The notes beneath the pieces were generated by a model, which saw only the letters and a list, made by a program, of their open reading frames with translations, was not told the DNA's origin and ran no database searches. From contig OW028573.1 of NCBI GenBank assembly GCA_932294295.1, positions 382,001 to 446,000 of the forward strand: a DNA stretch of 64,000 nt, in the 5' to 3' direction. The position numbers were made by a program, and so were the translations under genes. The DNA comes from Alitta virens. Lineage: Eukaryota > Annelida > Polychaeta > Phyllodocida > Nereididae. This document shows, piece after piece, positions 50,008 through 60,402 of the stretch (position 1 is its first letter; every line of letters begins with the position of its first letter).

Positions 50008-50298
50008 GTTTTGATGTCTATGAACAGCTTCAGTGTGAAGGGGATACTTGGGTGAGCCAGTGCCCTTCCTATTCTGGCCATGTCTTTTTGCATGGCTTCT
50101 TGGGAAGGAAGGACCCCAGACCTTGCAGACCCTACAGCCAGGGAGATGTTGACACTTGTGAAGTAAAAGGATTCCTTCGTCGACTGCAGAGCACGTGTTT
50201 TGCCCAAGAAATATGCCGATTTCCTGTTGAACGTATTTCCGGATCCTGTCCACAGTCAGCAAGTGCTTACATGAAGGCAACCTATGCTTGTGCGCCAG
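50008..50298 (+). CDS. Receptor exon: SUEL-type lectin-like domain
   Basis: Acceptor ATTTCAG, donor GTGAGG, phase 1 on both sides. Eight cysteines are spaced as in SUEL/D-galactoside lectin domains, ending MKATYAC. The usual YGR signature is replaced by FLGRKD, so sugar binding is uncertain. A symmetric phase-1 exon is typical of a shuffled extracellular domain. Confidence 0.7.
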
Positions 50299-53200
50299 GT
50301 GAGGTGTAATATTGGATCTAGGCTACCATCTAGGACAGATCACCAAACGAGCAAGCATACAAAGTATGGTGCAAAAGCCAAATCGCCAGCACTGACCAAC
50401 AAAAAAAAAATACCAATAAAATTAATATCATTGTACTGTGCTTAGTTCCTGAAGGCAGCACTATTGTTAATCAAATAAATCAATCAGCTCATTTACTTTT
50501 GTCTGGTCAACTCATGACAGATCAGAGTGCTTATAAAGAAAACTTTAGTACTGAAACTGCCCTGTGTGGCCTGATGAATATGCTCTAGTGAGTAAAACAT
50601 ACACAGGTTAACAAGATGTAGGAGATTAAACAAAAGAATGTGATAAATGCATCCATTAACTATTCAGCAATGTCATCTTCTTGTTGCAGTGAAGCTGATG
50701 TGGACCATGTGTGCCACTCCTGCCATCATCAGAGAACAGGAAGGTTTCCTTGTTGCTACTGCCTTGTCTCTGCCAAAAGAAGACAGTGGTCCTTGTGTGG
50801 TCAGAATACAAGCCTACAGAAACCAGATGGTCTTGATAGACATGCTTCAAAGTTTTGACAACATTAAAGTCACCCACTGTATGCACTCTCTACAAATTGG
50901 TCAACCGGACAAACATCAACGCATTGACCGGTCGTGTCATGCAGCATCTACAAGAGCGCGCTTCAGTTGGTATGTCAATGTTGTCATATTCCACCAGATG
51001 ACAGAAGATGGATCAACAAATTCAAACATTCCTCCAGACATTGATTTTGTCAAAATATTGATGTATTTCAAAGGTAAGTTGTAGACTTAGGCAGAAATAT
51101 GAATAACTAGTTTAGGTCAAAATCTAGATAAAAGAAAAAGACAAAAATATATTATCTTAAGTATATTTTCATTGTCAGTATGTGACAACTGTAACCAGTC
51201 CAATTTCTTGTTTTCAGTTGTTGACGTAAAATACAGACAAGACACCAACAACGATAAGACCAATTCCTACCCTCAGCCAAATAGGAGGCCACCAGACTCC
51301 ATGAAAATGCCAATAACACCTTCAAAACCTAATAACGATACATTTAGCAATCAAAAACCTGCAAACACTGGCCTATTTAATACCCCAGAAGACTCTGTAA
51401 TCTCCACCTCAACAGTTGCTTCATATGACGTAATTAAACCTGTAAATGGTATCTTTTCCACTAAAACTACTCCAATACCAAGCTCAGATAAAAATACAGA
51501 GCTGCAACAACCCAACGGAGTCCAGCCTCAGCCAGGTGATGACAAGGAAACCATTTCTAATACTTCACCACAATTCAACACATCTGTTAACAATAACCAA
51601 AACATACCTCAAACAAATGCAGCACCTACAAGACAAGTTTATTCCCAAGTTAATTCTCCAGTTACACCACCAAGGGAAGTATCAGTCCCTCTTGAGCCTG
51701 ACAAACCAACAACTCCTAAACCTCAAATGACAGACCAAACAGAAAACAAAGACTACTCTCACAATTTAAGTATCAACATTCTACCTATTACCACAACAAG
51801 TACAACTACCACAACAACAACACAAAAGCCAAAAACAACAAGCACAGCAACGAGTTCAACAACCATGACAACTGCTACAACAACTGCCACTACTACTGCC
51901 ACTACAACAACCACAAGAGCCACTACAACAAGAACAACAACCACAACTTCTAGGCCAACAACCACAACTTCTAGGCCAACTACCACTTCTCTAGCCACAA
52001 CTACTACAACATCAAGACCTATGCAATATATCATACCTTTTATTCCCACCACAACATTTAAGGCAACAACAACAACCATGAAAACTCTACCAGTGTCTGT
52101 TCACAGACCACCACAATATCCACTTCCGGTTTTTGAAAAAGAAGCAGAAACAGTCACAGCACCTGCCACGCCCTCTGGTGTTCTGTGGGCAAATGACAAA
52201 TCGATGGATGACACTGATGGAGCTACCATCCACATCCACCAGAGGCCTCCACTGACAACCCCACAACTGCTGCAAGACAATCACAAAATCACTTCACACC
52301 GATGTAAGTTTACTTTAGATAACATTAGTGGCCACTCATCGTGGCTTTTTATGATCTCCGTATTACAGCCAAATTCATAGAGTTGGAAACAAGTCTCAAA
52401 GACTTGGAAGCTCAACTCCACATGATGTCATGTGTATCCAGGATTCTCATTAGCTGAGGGATTCTTTTAACCAATGAGTCCTGGATTCACATGACGTCCT
52501 CTGGAGTTTAGCTTCCTAGTCCAAGAGATTGATTTCCAATTCTATGAATTTGGCTGTAACATGGTCATATAACAAGTCGCACCAAACGATTCCGTAAAAA
52601 ATAGCATCAGGGTCTACAGTATCATTTTAACCGAAATCATAGTGGCTGTCTATGGCCAATGAAGTCAGTATTTTCATGACTGTAGTAAAAGTCACACAAG
52701 TTTCCCAGTAACTTTTGGGGTGACTTTTCTGTTTACACTCATACCCCATCTTGATGATGTAGTTTCACATAACAAAACTTTGATTTATACTTGTCTTCCG
52801 TTGACCATTGGTTTCTCTAATCAGACAATTCTTCCTTCAGACATGATGCTCGGTGTAATAGCCGGAAGCATGGTCCTGGCCATCTTCATTGTTTTGGTTA
52901 TTCTGGTGATCGTCTGGAAGCAAAGGTACAAGAGCCAGGTGTCCATCTTATTATACAATTCCAATAATGTTACAATTATATCAAATGATAAGATACACTA
53001 AACACCAATAAATGTTGACTGTTCTTACAGTGTTCAGCAGTATATTTCATAAGGATAATGTAAAACTGTACATGAAGGCACGATGAAACTTGGAAATAAC
53101 TATTATACAATTCAATTCATAACTTCTAAGTCTTATCTATTTTGAATTTGTTGATTGCTGACTGACCATTAAACTATTTGCAGAGGCAAAGCCAGATTAT

Positions 53201-53733
53201 CACAAGGTACCACCACACGGTGTTTTAGAAGTTTTCTTTCAAAAGTGAGAAGCAGAGGAAGAACTGGCAGATTCTCTTTGGACTACCAAAATCATAAACT
53301 GAGATGCTCACCAGAGGGCTCCACTTTGAAGCTGCCATCTCGTGCATCTTTCTTGAACCCTCCCACAGAAGCAGACGTTCAAACTTTCCCGCCAGACAAC
53401 TACGCAAACGACGACTATTTGGATCCTATTTATAGCTATGGCGCCACTACCTTCGGTCAGGCGGAACCGGAAACAGTTTACGACAGTGTGGATGTGTCGT
53501 TGGCCACTTTGCCTGATCTAAATGCTAATCGTAGGGCCGCTCTCAAGAAAATCGAACCTGTTGCTAGTTTAGCAAACATTCTCAAAACTGCTCCCATGGC
53601 TAGAGACATTAAACTAAAATCAACGTCACATCCGGCTGCTACGTCATCAGAACTAGACTGTGAGGACATCTATGATGATGTCTGGGTACTAGCAAGCCAA
53701 CACCCTCGATATAAAGTTGACATGTATCTGTGA
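50008..53733 (+). CDS. Lectin-like/CUB-like mucin-stalk membrane receptor (partial, 5' exon missing), gene span
   Basis: Predicted join 50008-50298, 50690-51073, 51218-52303, 52841-52925, 53184-53733, with matching phases 1,1,1,1,2; 797 residues plus stop after an unseen 5' part. Order: 8-Cys SUEL/rhamnose-binding-lectin-like domain (about 96 residues), 4-Cys CUB-like domain (about 128), Thr/Pro/Ser-rich stalk (about 360, with long Thr runs typical of O-glycosylated mucins), TM helix, tail of about 190 residues with tyrosine motifs. A cell-surface receptor for glycans is the likely role. The signal peptide must be on an upstream exon I could not place. No named orthologue recognised. Confidence 0.78.
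50299..50689. other. Receptor intron
   Basis: Phase-1 intron of 391 bp; nothing else seen. Confidence 0.8.
50690..51073 (+). CDS. Receptor exon: CUB-like domain
   Basis: Acceptor TTGTTGCAG, donor GTAAGT, again phase 1-1. Four cysteines and a beta-rich pattern (PCVVRIQAYRNQMVLIDM .. RFSWYVNVVIFHQ .. VKILMYFK) resemble a CUB fold, but conservation is weak and the assignment is inference. Confidence 0.65.
51218..52303 (+). CDS. Receptor exon: Thr-rich mucin-like stalk
   Basis: Phase-1 exon of 1086 nt. The first half is rich in Asn/Pro/Gln/Ser; 51790-52080 is dominated by Thr codons (ACA/ACC) in runs such as TTTTTT and SRPTTTTSRPTT. Expected to be heavily O-glycosylated and extended. The last part (ATVHI.. 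to TSHR) leads to the membrane exon. The Thr-rich section is effectively a minisatellite and may vary in length between individuals. Confidence 0.8.
52304..52840. other. Receptor intron holding a palindromic MITE
   Basis: Phase-1 intron of 537 bp. About 200 bp of it is the inverted-repeat element at 52363-52559. Confidence 0.75.
52363..52559. mobile_element. Palindromic MITE
   Basis: About 197 bp folding into imperfect arms. Both ends read TTACAGCCAAATTCATAGA (one mismatch in that stretch) in inverted orientation, and similarity continues inward through the GGAAGCT..AACTCCA and CATGTG.ATCCAGGA blocks. No coding capacity; more diverged than the 6324 hairpin. Confidence 0.8.
52841..52925 (+). 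CDS. Receptor exon: transmembrane helix
   Basis: Acceptor CTTCCTTCAG; encodes LGVIAGSMVLAIFIVLVILV, then IVWKQ. The donor CAAAG/GTACAA at 52925/52926 gives phase 2, matching the tail exon. If the donor is not used the frame continues to TAA at 52999-53001, giving a short tail without the tyrosine motifs. Confidence 0.78.
53184..53733 (+). CDS. Receptor exon: cytoplasmic tail with tyrosine motifs
   Basis: Acceptor ATTTGCAG; the first base completes the split Arg codon. 182 residues, starting basic (GKARLSQGTTTRCFRSF). Tyrosine sites: YQN (53284-53292), YAN (53401-53409), ITSM-like TVYDSV (53473-53490) and IYDDV near 53670. YxN sites suit Grb2-type SH2 domains and TxYxxV suits SH2D1A/SHP-type partners in vertebrates; these partners are inference here. 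Confidence 0.8.
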
Positions 53734-53886
53734 TGATCTTAATACAATTTACCTTATTGATTTTTTTATGAATATTTACCACAGATACAAACTGCATATT
53801 TTTCTGCATCAGCACAAATTTCCATGTTTGTTAATATCTGTAGTTTGGTACATTTTTGCATCTAAGACATGTCTTACTTTTAAGGC

Positions 53887-53942
53887 AATAAAATTATGTA
53901 TATACATTTACCTGTCTGTGTGTGTCCATTTTCTTCAATAAA
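53887..53942 (+). terminator. Poly(A) signals of the receptor gene
   Basis: AATAAA at 53887-53892 and 53937-53942, about 155 and 205 nt after the stop codon. Confidence 0.6.
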
Positions 53943-54049
53943 ATTTGACTGGAAGCTTTAGGTTGATTTTCCATAATATAGACTGGATAATAATAGACTT
54001 CTTCTCATTCTAATTCAAGACTCTTGACCAAGGAGAAAAGCTGTCATTC

Positions 54050-55020
54050 GAAAAGTCAGTCTGGCAACTTAATCCGAGGAACATCAGTCTCTCTCCTTAG
54101 TGTCCATCATCCACCTTTTTCTTTCATCATAGAATTTGCTCCTTTCGTCACTGATTTCTTGGCATCTTACCAGAACATCCTGATCACGGGTGATTTTAAT
54201 ACCAGCATTTATTACTTTGACAATACTATGCTCTGTTGTTCTCGGACAATGTGTGTCATTTGGCCTTGAGTATCACGTAGAAGTCAGTTCTTCAAGTGGT
54301 CTAATCATTAGATTACTGAAGAGTGGTCTGAAATAAGCTCTCCTCTTGACATTAGACTCTGATGTCGAGAGATTCTTTTCAGACCACACCTCAGTGGACG
54401 TTGTAACATCTCTTCCAAAAGAAAACGTCACAGGAATGACAATGTCATGCTAAAAGCTGATACTGACACTACAGTGTATATAGTTACTGTATTCATGTAG
54501 GACGTAAGATCCAACAATGCAGAAGATCCAAATGAAACTTGAAGGTCTAATGAAACCATCAAGCAGCAGAAGATCTCTCAGATGGTTCAAAACTCTAAGG
54601 GCAATAATCTAACCAAAATCCACTACCACCTTGAACGGATGAAGAGCTGTCAGAGCCCTTCTTGGACTACTTCATGTCAAGTTAGAAATATCAGGAATGC
54701 TCTGAGTGAAAAGCCAAAGTACTTGTAAGGTTGTCAAGTCAATCTACTGACAAAAAGCTCTCTCAACTTGACAGAATAGGATTTTGGAAAGGTTGTGTTA
54801 CTAAGTCATGAGAATTTGATGCAGTTCCAACATAGATTTTCGAACAAGCATTTCCATCAGTCCCAATAGTTACCTGATTAATCTCAAGGAGGCACCTTTA
54901 CTTCAGAAGAAAGTTGTTTGACCAATTCTGAAGACATAGCTCTAGCTCAAAACATCAAACTACAGCCAAGTTACCAGCCTGAATTTTTTGTCTAAGGTCC
55001 TTGAGATGTGTGCTATTGAG
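54050..55020 (+). pseudogene. Degenerate CR1/L2-like LINE fragment
   Basis: The first part (about 54100-54210) reads like the end of an APE-type endonuclease module (FLASYQNILITGDFN). Across frameshifts it continues with SDHTSVDV near 54390 and, at about 54960-55010, a decayed reverse-transcriptase start (SLNFLSKVLE). Order and spacing agree with a non-LTR retrotransposon on the + strand. Numerous stops and frameshifts; not functional. Confidence 0.7.
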
Positions 55021-55127
55021 GCTTTCTTCAAAAGGTGCACAAACTGCACAGTTGGGAGTAGTTAGCCCAGAACAGTGCAGTTCAGGTACAATTGTTCAAG
55101 GATTTGTGCTCACTTCGGAGCAGTCAG

Positions 55128-56508
55128 TTAAAGGGGAACTAAAGGAAATTAGTAAGTTATTTTTAAAAGATCAATTAGATATTAAAAAATCAATTGCAGT
55201 GAAAAAAATTGTTCAAAAGACGAGTTTGGTATGCATTTTAGCTTATATAAGAATGCAATTTGCACAACCCGCCACAACGCTGGGGGCCGCCATTATTGCG
55301 CACGACACGCACGGCCGTGACGTCACTTATGTCCTAAGAACTGAGCTGTAGGTACATGTCAGCCCTACAAATCAACTCATAATACAGTTTGTAATCCGTT
55401 TCATTCATTGCAATTTTGAAAAGAACAATCTGAACAGATAACACACCAGCTGTAATTGTACTTCATTAATTACTGGGAATTTTCTTCACTTAATTACTGA
55501 TTGCAATAAAGTTATATTTAAAAATTATATTTAAGTATGCACATGGAGTGCAAAACAAAGCAATATTCAAATGAACTAACATGGGTATGTTCAAAGGGTG
55601 ATACTTAATTTGAGCTGAATTCATTCTTATCTAATAGTAATATTTAACATAGTCGAAATTAGAACTGCAATTATTTATTTAGTTTAAACCCCTTTGATGG
55701 GGAATAACTATTGAATAGGTAGATACCGTGCCTTGGGAAAAACTTGTTATTCCTGGCACTTATCACAGGCCTCTGACCACCGTTCTGTATTTCACTGTAC
55801 ATAACCTGTTCCTAACATTTAATCTGTTTCAAATGTTTATTTAGTTTTCTTGAATGAATAATCAATGAAAAGGGCGATCCCTAGATAGATAGATACATAC
55901 ATACATACATAGAGGATAGATTCTAATGCCTTCACATTCACTTATAGGACAATTGTTCAATTTAAAAGCCTACTAACTTATTGATTATACTCCTATATAT
56001 ATAGTTTTCTTTTTACGATTTTATAAACTAAAATATGTATGTTGTTGCCACCATGAGGGTTGAAATGACTAGAAATTAAAAACATAGTTTCATTAATTGA
56101 TACCTGTCACTCATAAGTATTATATAGCCAATTGACCTAAAATAAATAATGTGTGTCTAATGGCAATTTACTAGACACTGAGTGAGAACAGTGTCTATTA
56201 GCATGCTCTTGACAAAGGCTCAAGTGCAATTAACACCTGTTTCTAAAGCTGGTTAGTGGTCAAGCATTGAGCATTGAATTGCAATGCAGAGCATCTAGAA
56301 TGTACAACAGTGACGTATTTCCGGCGACTTCAAAACACCCGCGACAGTCAAATATGGCGGCCTCCGTAGTTCACAAAACAGAGCTAATAAATGCAGGATA
56401 TTACTTTACCAGGGCATATATACACATTATGAAAGGCGTAGATGTGTTTCAATGGACCCAAGCTTACTTCTGAGAGGTAAAGTGCTGAAGGTGTTAGTTC
56501 CCCTTTAA
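55128..56508. mobile_element. piggyBac-like non-autonomous element (TTAA borders)
   Basis: Left end TTAA+AGGGGAACTAA (55128-55142) and right end TTAGTTCCCCT+TTAA (56494-56508) are exact inverted copies, with TTAA on both sides as in piggyBac target sites. Inner ends also mirror each other (GGCCGCCATTATT at about 55287 against AATATGGCGGCC at about 56352). 1381 bp, no transposase frame; inner ends carry CRE (TGACGTCA) and YY1-like (AATATGGCGG) motifs. Confidence 0.75.
55882..55911. repeat. GATA/CATA tetranucleotide repeat
   Basis: TAGA units followed by TACA units, inside the TTAA-bounded element. Confidence 0.9.
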
Positions 56509-57131
56509 GGAGAACACTGGGTTGAGGGGTGTTTGTCAAATCAAAGCCTCAGACACAACAAACGGACAGATTTATTAACCAAACACAACAGGATTAACTA
56601 ACGTTGAAAATTAAGAATCTTCCGAAAAATAATACCAACAACATTTAAACTTTGGAAAAATATTTTGCAATATTTTGGCAATTTCAATTAATGGGATGTT
56701 CATTAATGAACTTTAAATGCTTAAAAAAAGAAATGAAGACCTGGAAATTTCTTGTTAATTGTTGCCCACTGGTTGATATTGCAGCTTTTTGTATCAGTTA
56801 GCTTGCATGTTTTGTTATCTGTTGCTCATCAAAGCATGCAGATCAGTTACGGTTATTGCTGATTTGAATGGATGACACAATTTACTGTAATTAGCTGAAT
56901 GCGCATCAGACAAATTGCAAGTACTACTTTGCCAAACCAGAGCTGGGCCTATTTCTGAAAAGAAGTGATCACTGGAGTAGAACAGTCTGTTTCATATACC
57001 AAAGTGTTACCAAGAATCTGGCAATGCCAATGGAAATTACATAAATTTGGTTCGAAACCAGTGGAAACTGTTTCCATGGCAACCATTTAAGTAAATTTAC
57101 TTACTTGTAAAATAGGTTAACAACGGGACGC
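56509..57131. other. Intergenic, nothing recognised
   Basis: AT-rich sequence between the TTAA element and the promoter-like block at 57132. Confidence 0.5.
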
Positions 57132-57299
57132 CGCCATCTTAGCCCTTCTCTTTGAATGTTACATTTTACTACTTCCGGCCGTTAGGCCAACATCGTGGGG
57201 CTTGGCCAATAGCGAGCCACTTCCGGCCGCTTCCGGCCGTTTCCCGCCGAAAATTCGTATAAAGCAACCACCCTTGCTCATACAATCTTTCGTCTTCTC
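57132..57299 (+). promoter_or_regulatory. Orphan housekeeping-type promoter
   Basis: Ordered motifs: YY1-like CGCCATCTT (57132-57140), ETS-type ACTTCCGG (57171-57178 and 57219-57226) and GCTTCCGG (57229-57236), CCAAT box GGCCAATAG (57204-57212), E2F-like TTTCCCGCCG (57240-57249), TATAAAG (57258-57264) and a pyrimidine initiator-like CTTTCGTCTTCTC about 25 bp downstream. No recognisable coding exon follows within 1.5 kb on either strand. It may serve an unannotated or non-coding transcript, or be a transposon promoter. Confidence 0.45.
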
Positions 57300-58620
57300 A
57301 TCTTCGTTTCCCTCCCACCCATCCCTATATTGTATCATTTTTAACCCATTGATCATATCACAATTAACAATTCACCATCTATGTATAAGCTTTATCTTAT
57401 ATCAATCTAAGTCTATAAGATTGAATACAGAATTGTAAACAGTATGATCACTTGATCAATATATGCAGTATGTATGCAGGAGAAAACAAAAAGTTACAAA
57501 AATATTTTAAAATGTTACAAAATGTCATAAAAAATGTTACAAAATGTTACCATAAATTACAATCTATCAGGTATGCTTAATAGCCTTGAGGGTGTCCTCA
57601 ATCTTGAGCAAATGTCATATCTATCTGTGTGTCACCTCTAACTCTTATTTATGTTCATTCAATTGGCAGTGTGTCCAAACCTACTTCCGCTTTGACTTTT
57701 TGTTGTTAAGTAAAAATAAATAGATTTTTTTTATGCTAACGGTAGTATTTTAACCATACAATACAGTGTCAAGGGTGACTGTCTTGATAGCTAAGTCATT
57801 TGGATCTGGCTTGGCAACAGTTGCTATGGCAACACAAAACCATAACAAAATTAGATAATTTTCATACGTGATGATATATAAAGCTGGAAGCCAATATAGC
57901 GGGCTATCCTGTGGTACCACATACAGACAGTCAACGATTATATTTTTCTGGTTAGCGTCATCACTTCGTGATACATTTTATTAAACAGCACTTGCTAACC
58001 AATAAAAGTAAGTGTTCTAGGGATGATAAGCAAGATTGTTAGGCCTATTTGACAAGTAAACTAATATACCCTGCCAGGTCTGCTAATTTGGCCGTAAGTA
58101 CTGTTGGTTGTAACACTGGTGATAACTCCATGGCTGATATATGGTTTGTCACAATGTGTAGAAATTATGCATTTTCTATGTAAAATTTTATTATTTTGTG
58201 TGCAGTATATGATTACGTTACATATTGCAAAGTTTAAAAAGATTATGATTTTATTATTATTTTTATTTTTTTTTCCCCTCTCCAAATTCACCAAGTTTTT
58301 CCATATTTCCTATTCAGTTCAATGTTAATTTTAGTGCCGGAATGGTCTAAACTGGAAATGATGACCTTACTTTTTTTTTTCTCATGACATTGCTGATGTG
58401 TTGGACTGTAATTTCAGAACCCGCAACATCAATGTTGACCTGTAGGTGCTAATTTTGTGCAACGCAGTGCATGACAGTTGCCCTCAGGAAGAACCTGTGG
58501 CATGGTTTCAGGGTAAAATGTGGTCTTGCATTGTCCCATTGAAGCCAGAAATAATCCTGCCTTGAAAAAATGTGGTTACAACAGGCCATGGTACAATGTA
58601 CTTAATTGATCAAAATAGGC
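57300..58620. other. Intergenic, no recognised gene
   Basis: AT-rich. Another possible TATA (TATATAAAG at about 57885) lies here with no coding exon after it. Repetitive AAAATGTTACAAAATG units at about 57505-57560. Confidence 0.45.
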
Positions 58621-60273
58621 ATGGTACACATGAACCAAAAATTGACTTAAGGACTGAAGATACAACTGAGACACAGTGCAACGATGGACTAACAGCGTAG
58701 ATGACATACGACTTTACGGTTACGACATACCACTCTGCCGTCTGCTACGTACGACCCTCCAACTGCTACGTATGAGGGAGGTATGAACCAAGTATCAAGC
58801 ATGGCAACGACGGTAAGGACGGACGACTAGCGACCAAAGGCCGGCAATCGCATATTGTTTGTGGTAGTGCCAGCGTTTTCCTATAAAAAAGCCCTGCAGG
58901 TGCTTGTTCACCTTCATTCTGCATCTTGCTGCCAGACAGTAATAACCATGTCATCACTTCAACAAGAAATTATGATTGTACAACTGGCTCAGGCCAGCCT
59001 GGAAATAAATATTCGACTTGCAACGGTCCTGGAGGCCGTGTAAAGAGAGCGCACAGAGCAAGAGAAACATGCAGAAAGAAGACAGGAAATAGCTATCAGG
59101 AAAAAATTGCCAGGAAGATGTTTTGGGTGAGGCCCTGGTTACTCAGATGGGCCAGTACGAACGTTTGCTTCATGACTTAAGGACTGAAGATACAGGGCAT
59201 TACAAGAACTTCCTCAGAATGGAACCAGAAATGTTTCAAGAGCTTCTTGCCAAAGTTGGGCCGAGGATAACGAAAGAAGGCACCTTCTGGAGGAAAGCTT
59301 TGGAGCCAGGACTCAAGCTTGCCATCACCCTGCGTTATTTGGCCACTACAGGTTACTCAAGTGTGTGAAGCCATCATTGCAGAATATGCTGAAGATGTAA
59401 TCTGCTGTCCTACAACTCCAGAAGAGTGGCTGATCTTTTTGCTGCTAAATGGAACTTCCCTAATTGTATTGGAGCCATAGATGTGAAGCATGTGGCCATC
59501 AGGTGTCCTCCCAAAAGTTGGCTCAGTGTACTACAATTACAAGGGCTTCCATTCCATTGTACTAATGGCTATTGTGGATGCTGACTACAAGTTCATCTAT
59601 AGATGCTGATTGAGGAGAAAATGGATCTGGCTCTGATGGAGGAGTGTTTGCTGCTACAACCCTCAGGGAAGCTATAGAAGATGGCACTATTGGATTACCT
59701 CCAGCAGAACCTCTTCCTGGTGGTGACACACCTGTACCCTACTTCATTGTTGGCGCTGATGCCTTCGCCTTGAAAAGTTGGCTGATGAAACCTTTGCCCC
59801 TGAGAAAAAGTCCAAACGCATTCTCCACAATTATTCTTGCTCGGAAAAGCCTGTAGTTGTAGAATCTACTCTCTTGTCATGCTGGCATCAAGGTATTACA
59901 ATACATGCACTTCATTTTAATTACAATGTCACATCAGCATCTCTGTGTTTGTTTTACTAATAATGCTATTTATTGCAGGTTCAGGTGTTTGCTGACTACC
60001 ATGGCCCAGAAAACTAAGACGGTGGAAGCCATAGCCCTTGCCATCTGCTGTCTCCACAACCTTATGAGAATCAGATATCCTGCAGCCCATAACTACATGG
60101 TTGACCACGAGGACCCAGTGACCGCTTGGAGGGAAGCTGGAGAACTTGGAGACATGCCAACACACAACAGAGGGAACTATGCTACCCAGAGTGCCAAGCT
60201 GCAACGCCTTTACTTGGTGGATTATGTCAATTCTCCTGCAAGAAGTGTTCCATGGCAAGATGACAAGATTTAA
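58621..60273 (+). pseudogene. Broken PIF/Harbinger (HARBI1-like) transposase
   Basis: Segments in shifting frames match HARBI1-type transposase in order: a WVRPWLLR start (about 59127-59150), FRNYLRM-like KNFLRMEPEMFQELL (59206 onward), [35 protein letters not shown] with the first catalytic Asp at 59480-59482, [20 protein letters not shown] with the second Asp near 59577, PLPGGDTPVPYFIVGADAF and the C-terminal AIALAICCLHNLMR. At least three frameshifts and a stop (59365) break it. A GT..AG intron (59893-59978) still joins its flanks in frame. The GC-rich block 58680-58850 may be the 5' end of the element; terminal repeats were not resolved. Confidence 0.8.
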
Positions 60274-60402
60274 AAATGCTGCGAGATTCTGAAAACCTCG
60301 CAAAAACTATCTCTGAAGGTTGGCTGAATTCTGTGCATTGAGACCAGCTGCACGAAGCTTAAGGCCTGCTGCATTCATGATAGCCATCTAGGAGAGCAAA
60401 AG

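Noticed and set aside
51759..52079. Minus-strand Val-rich frame
   Set aside because: Antisense shadow of the Thr codons of the mucin stalk.
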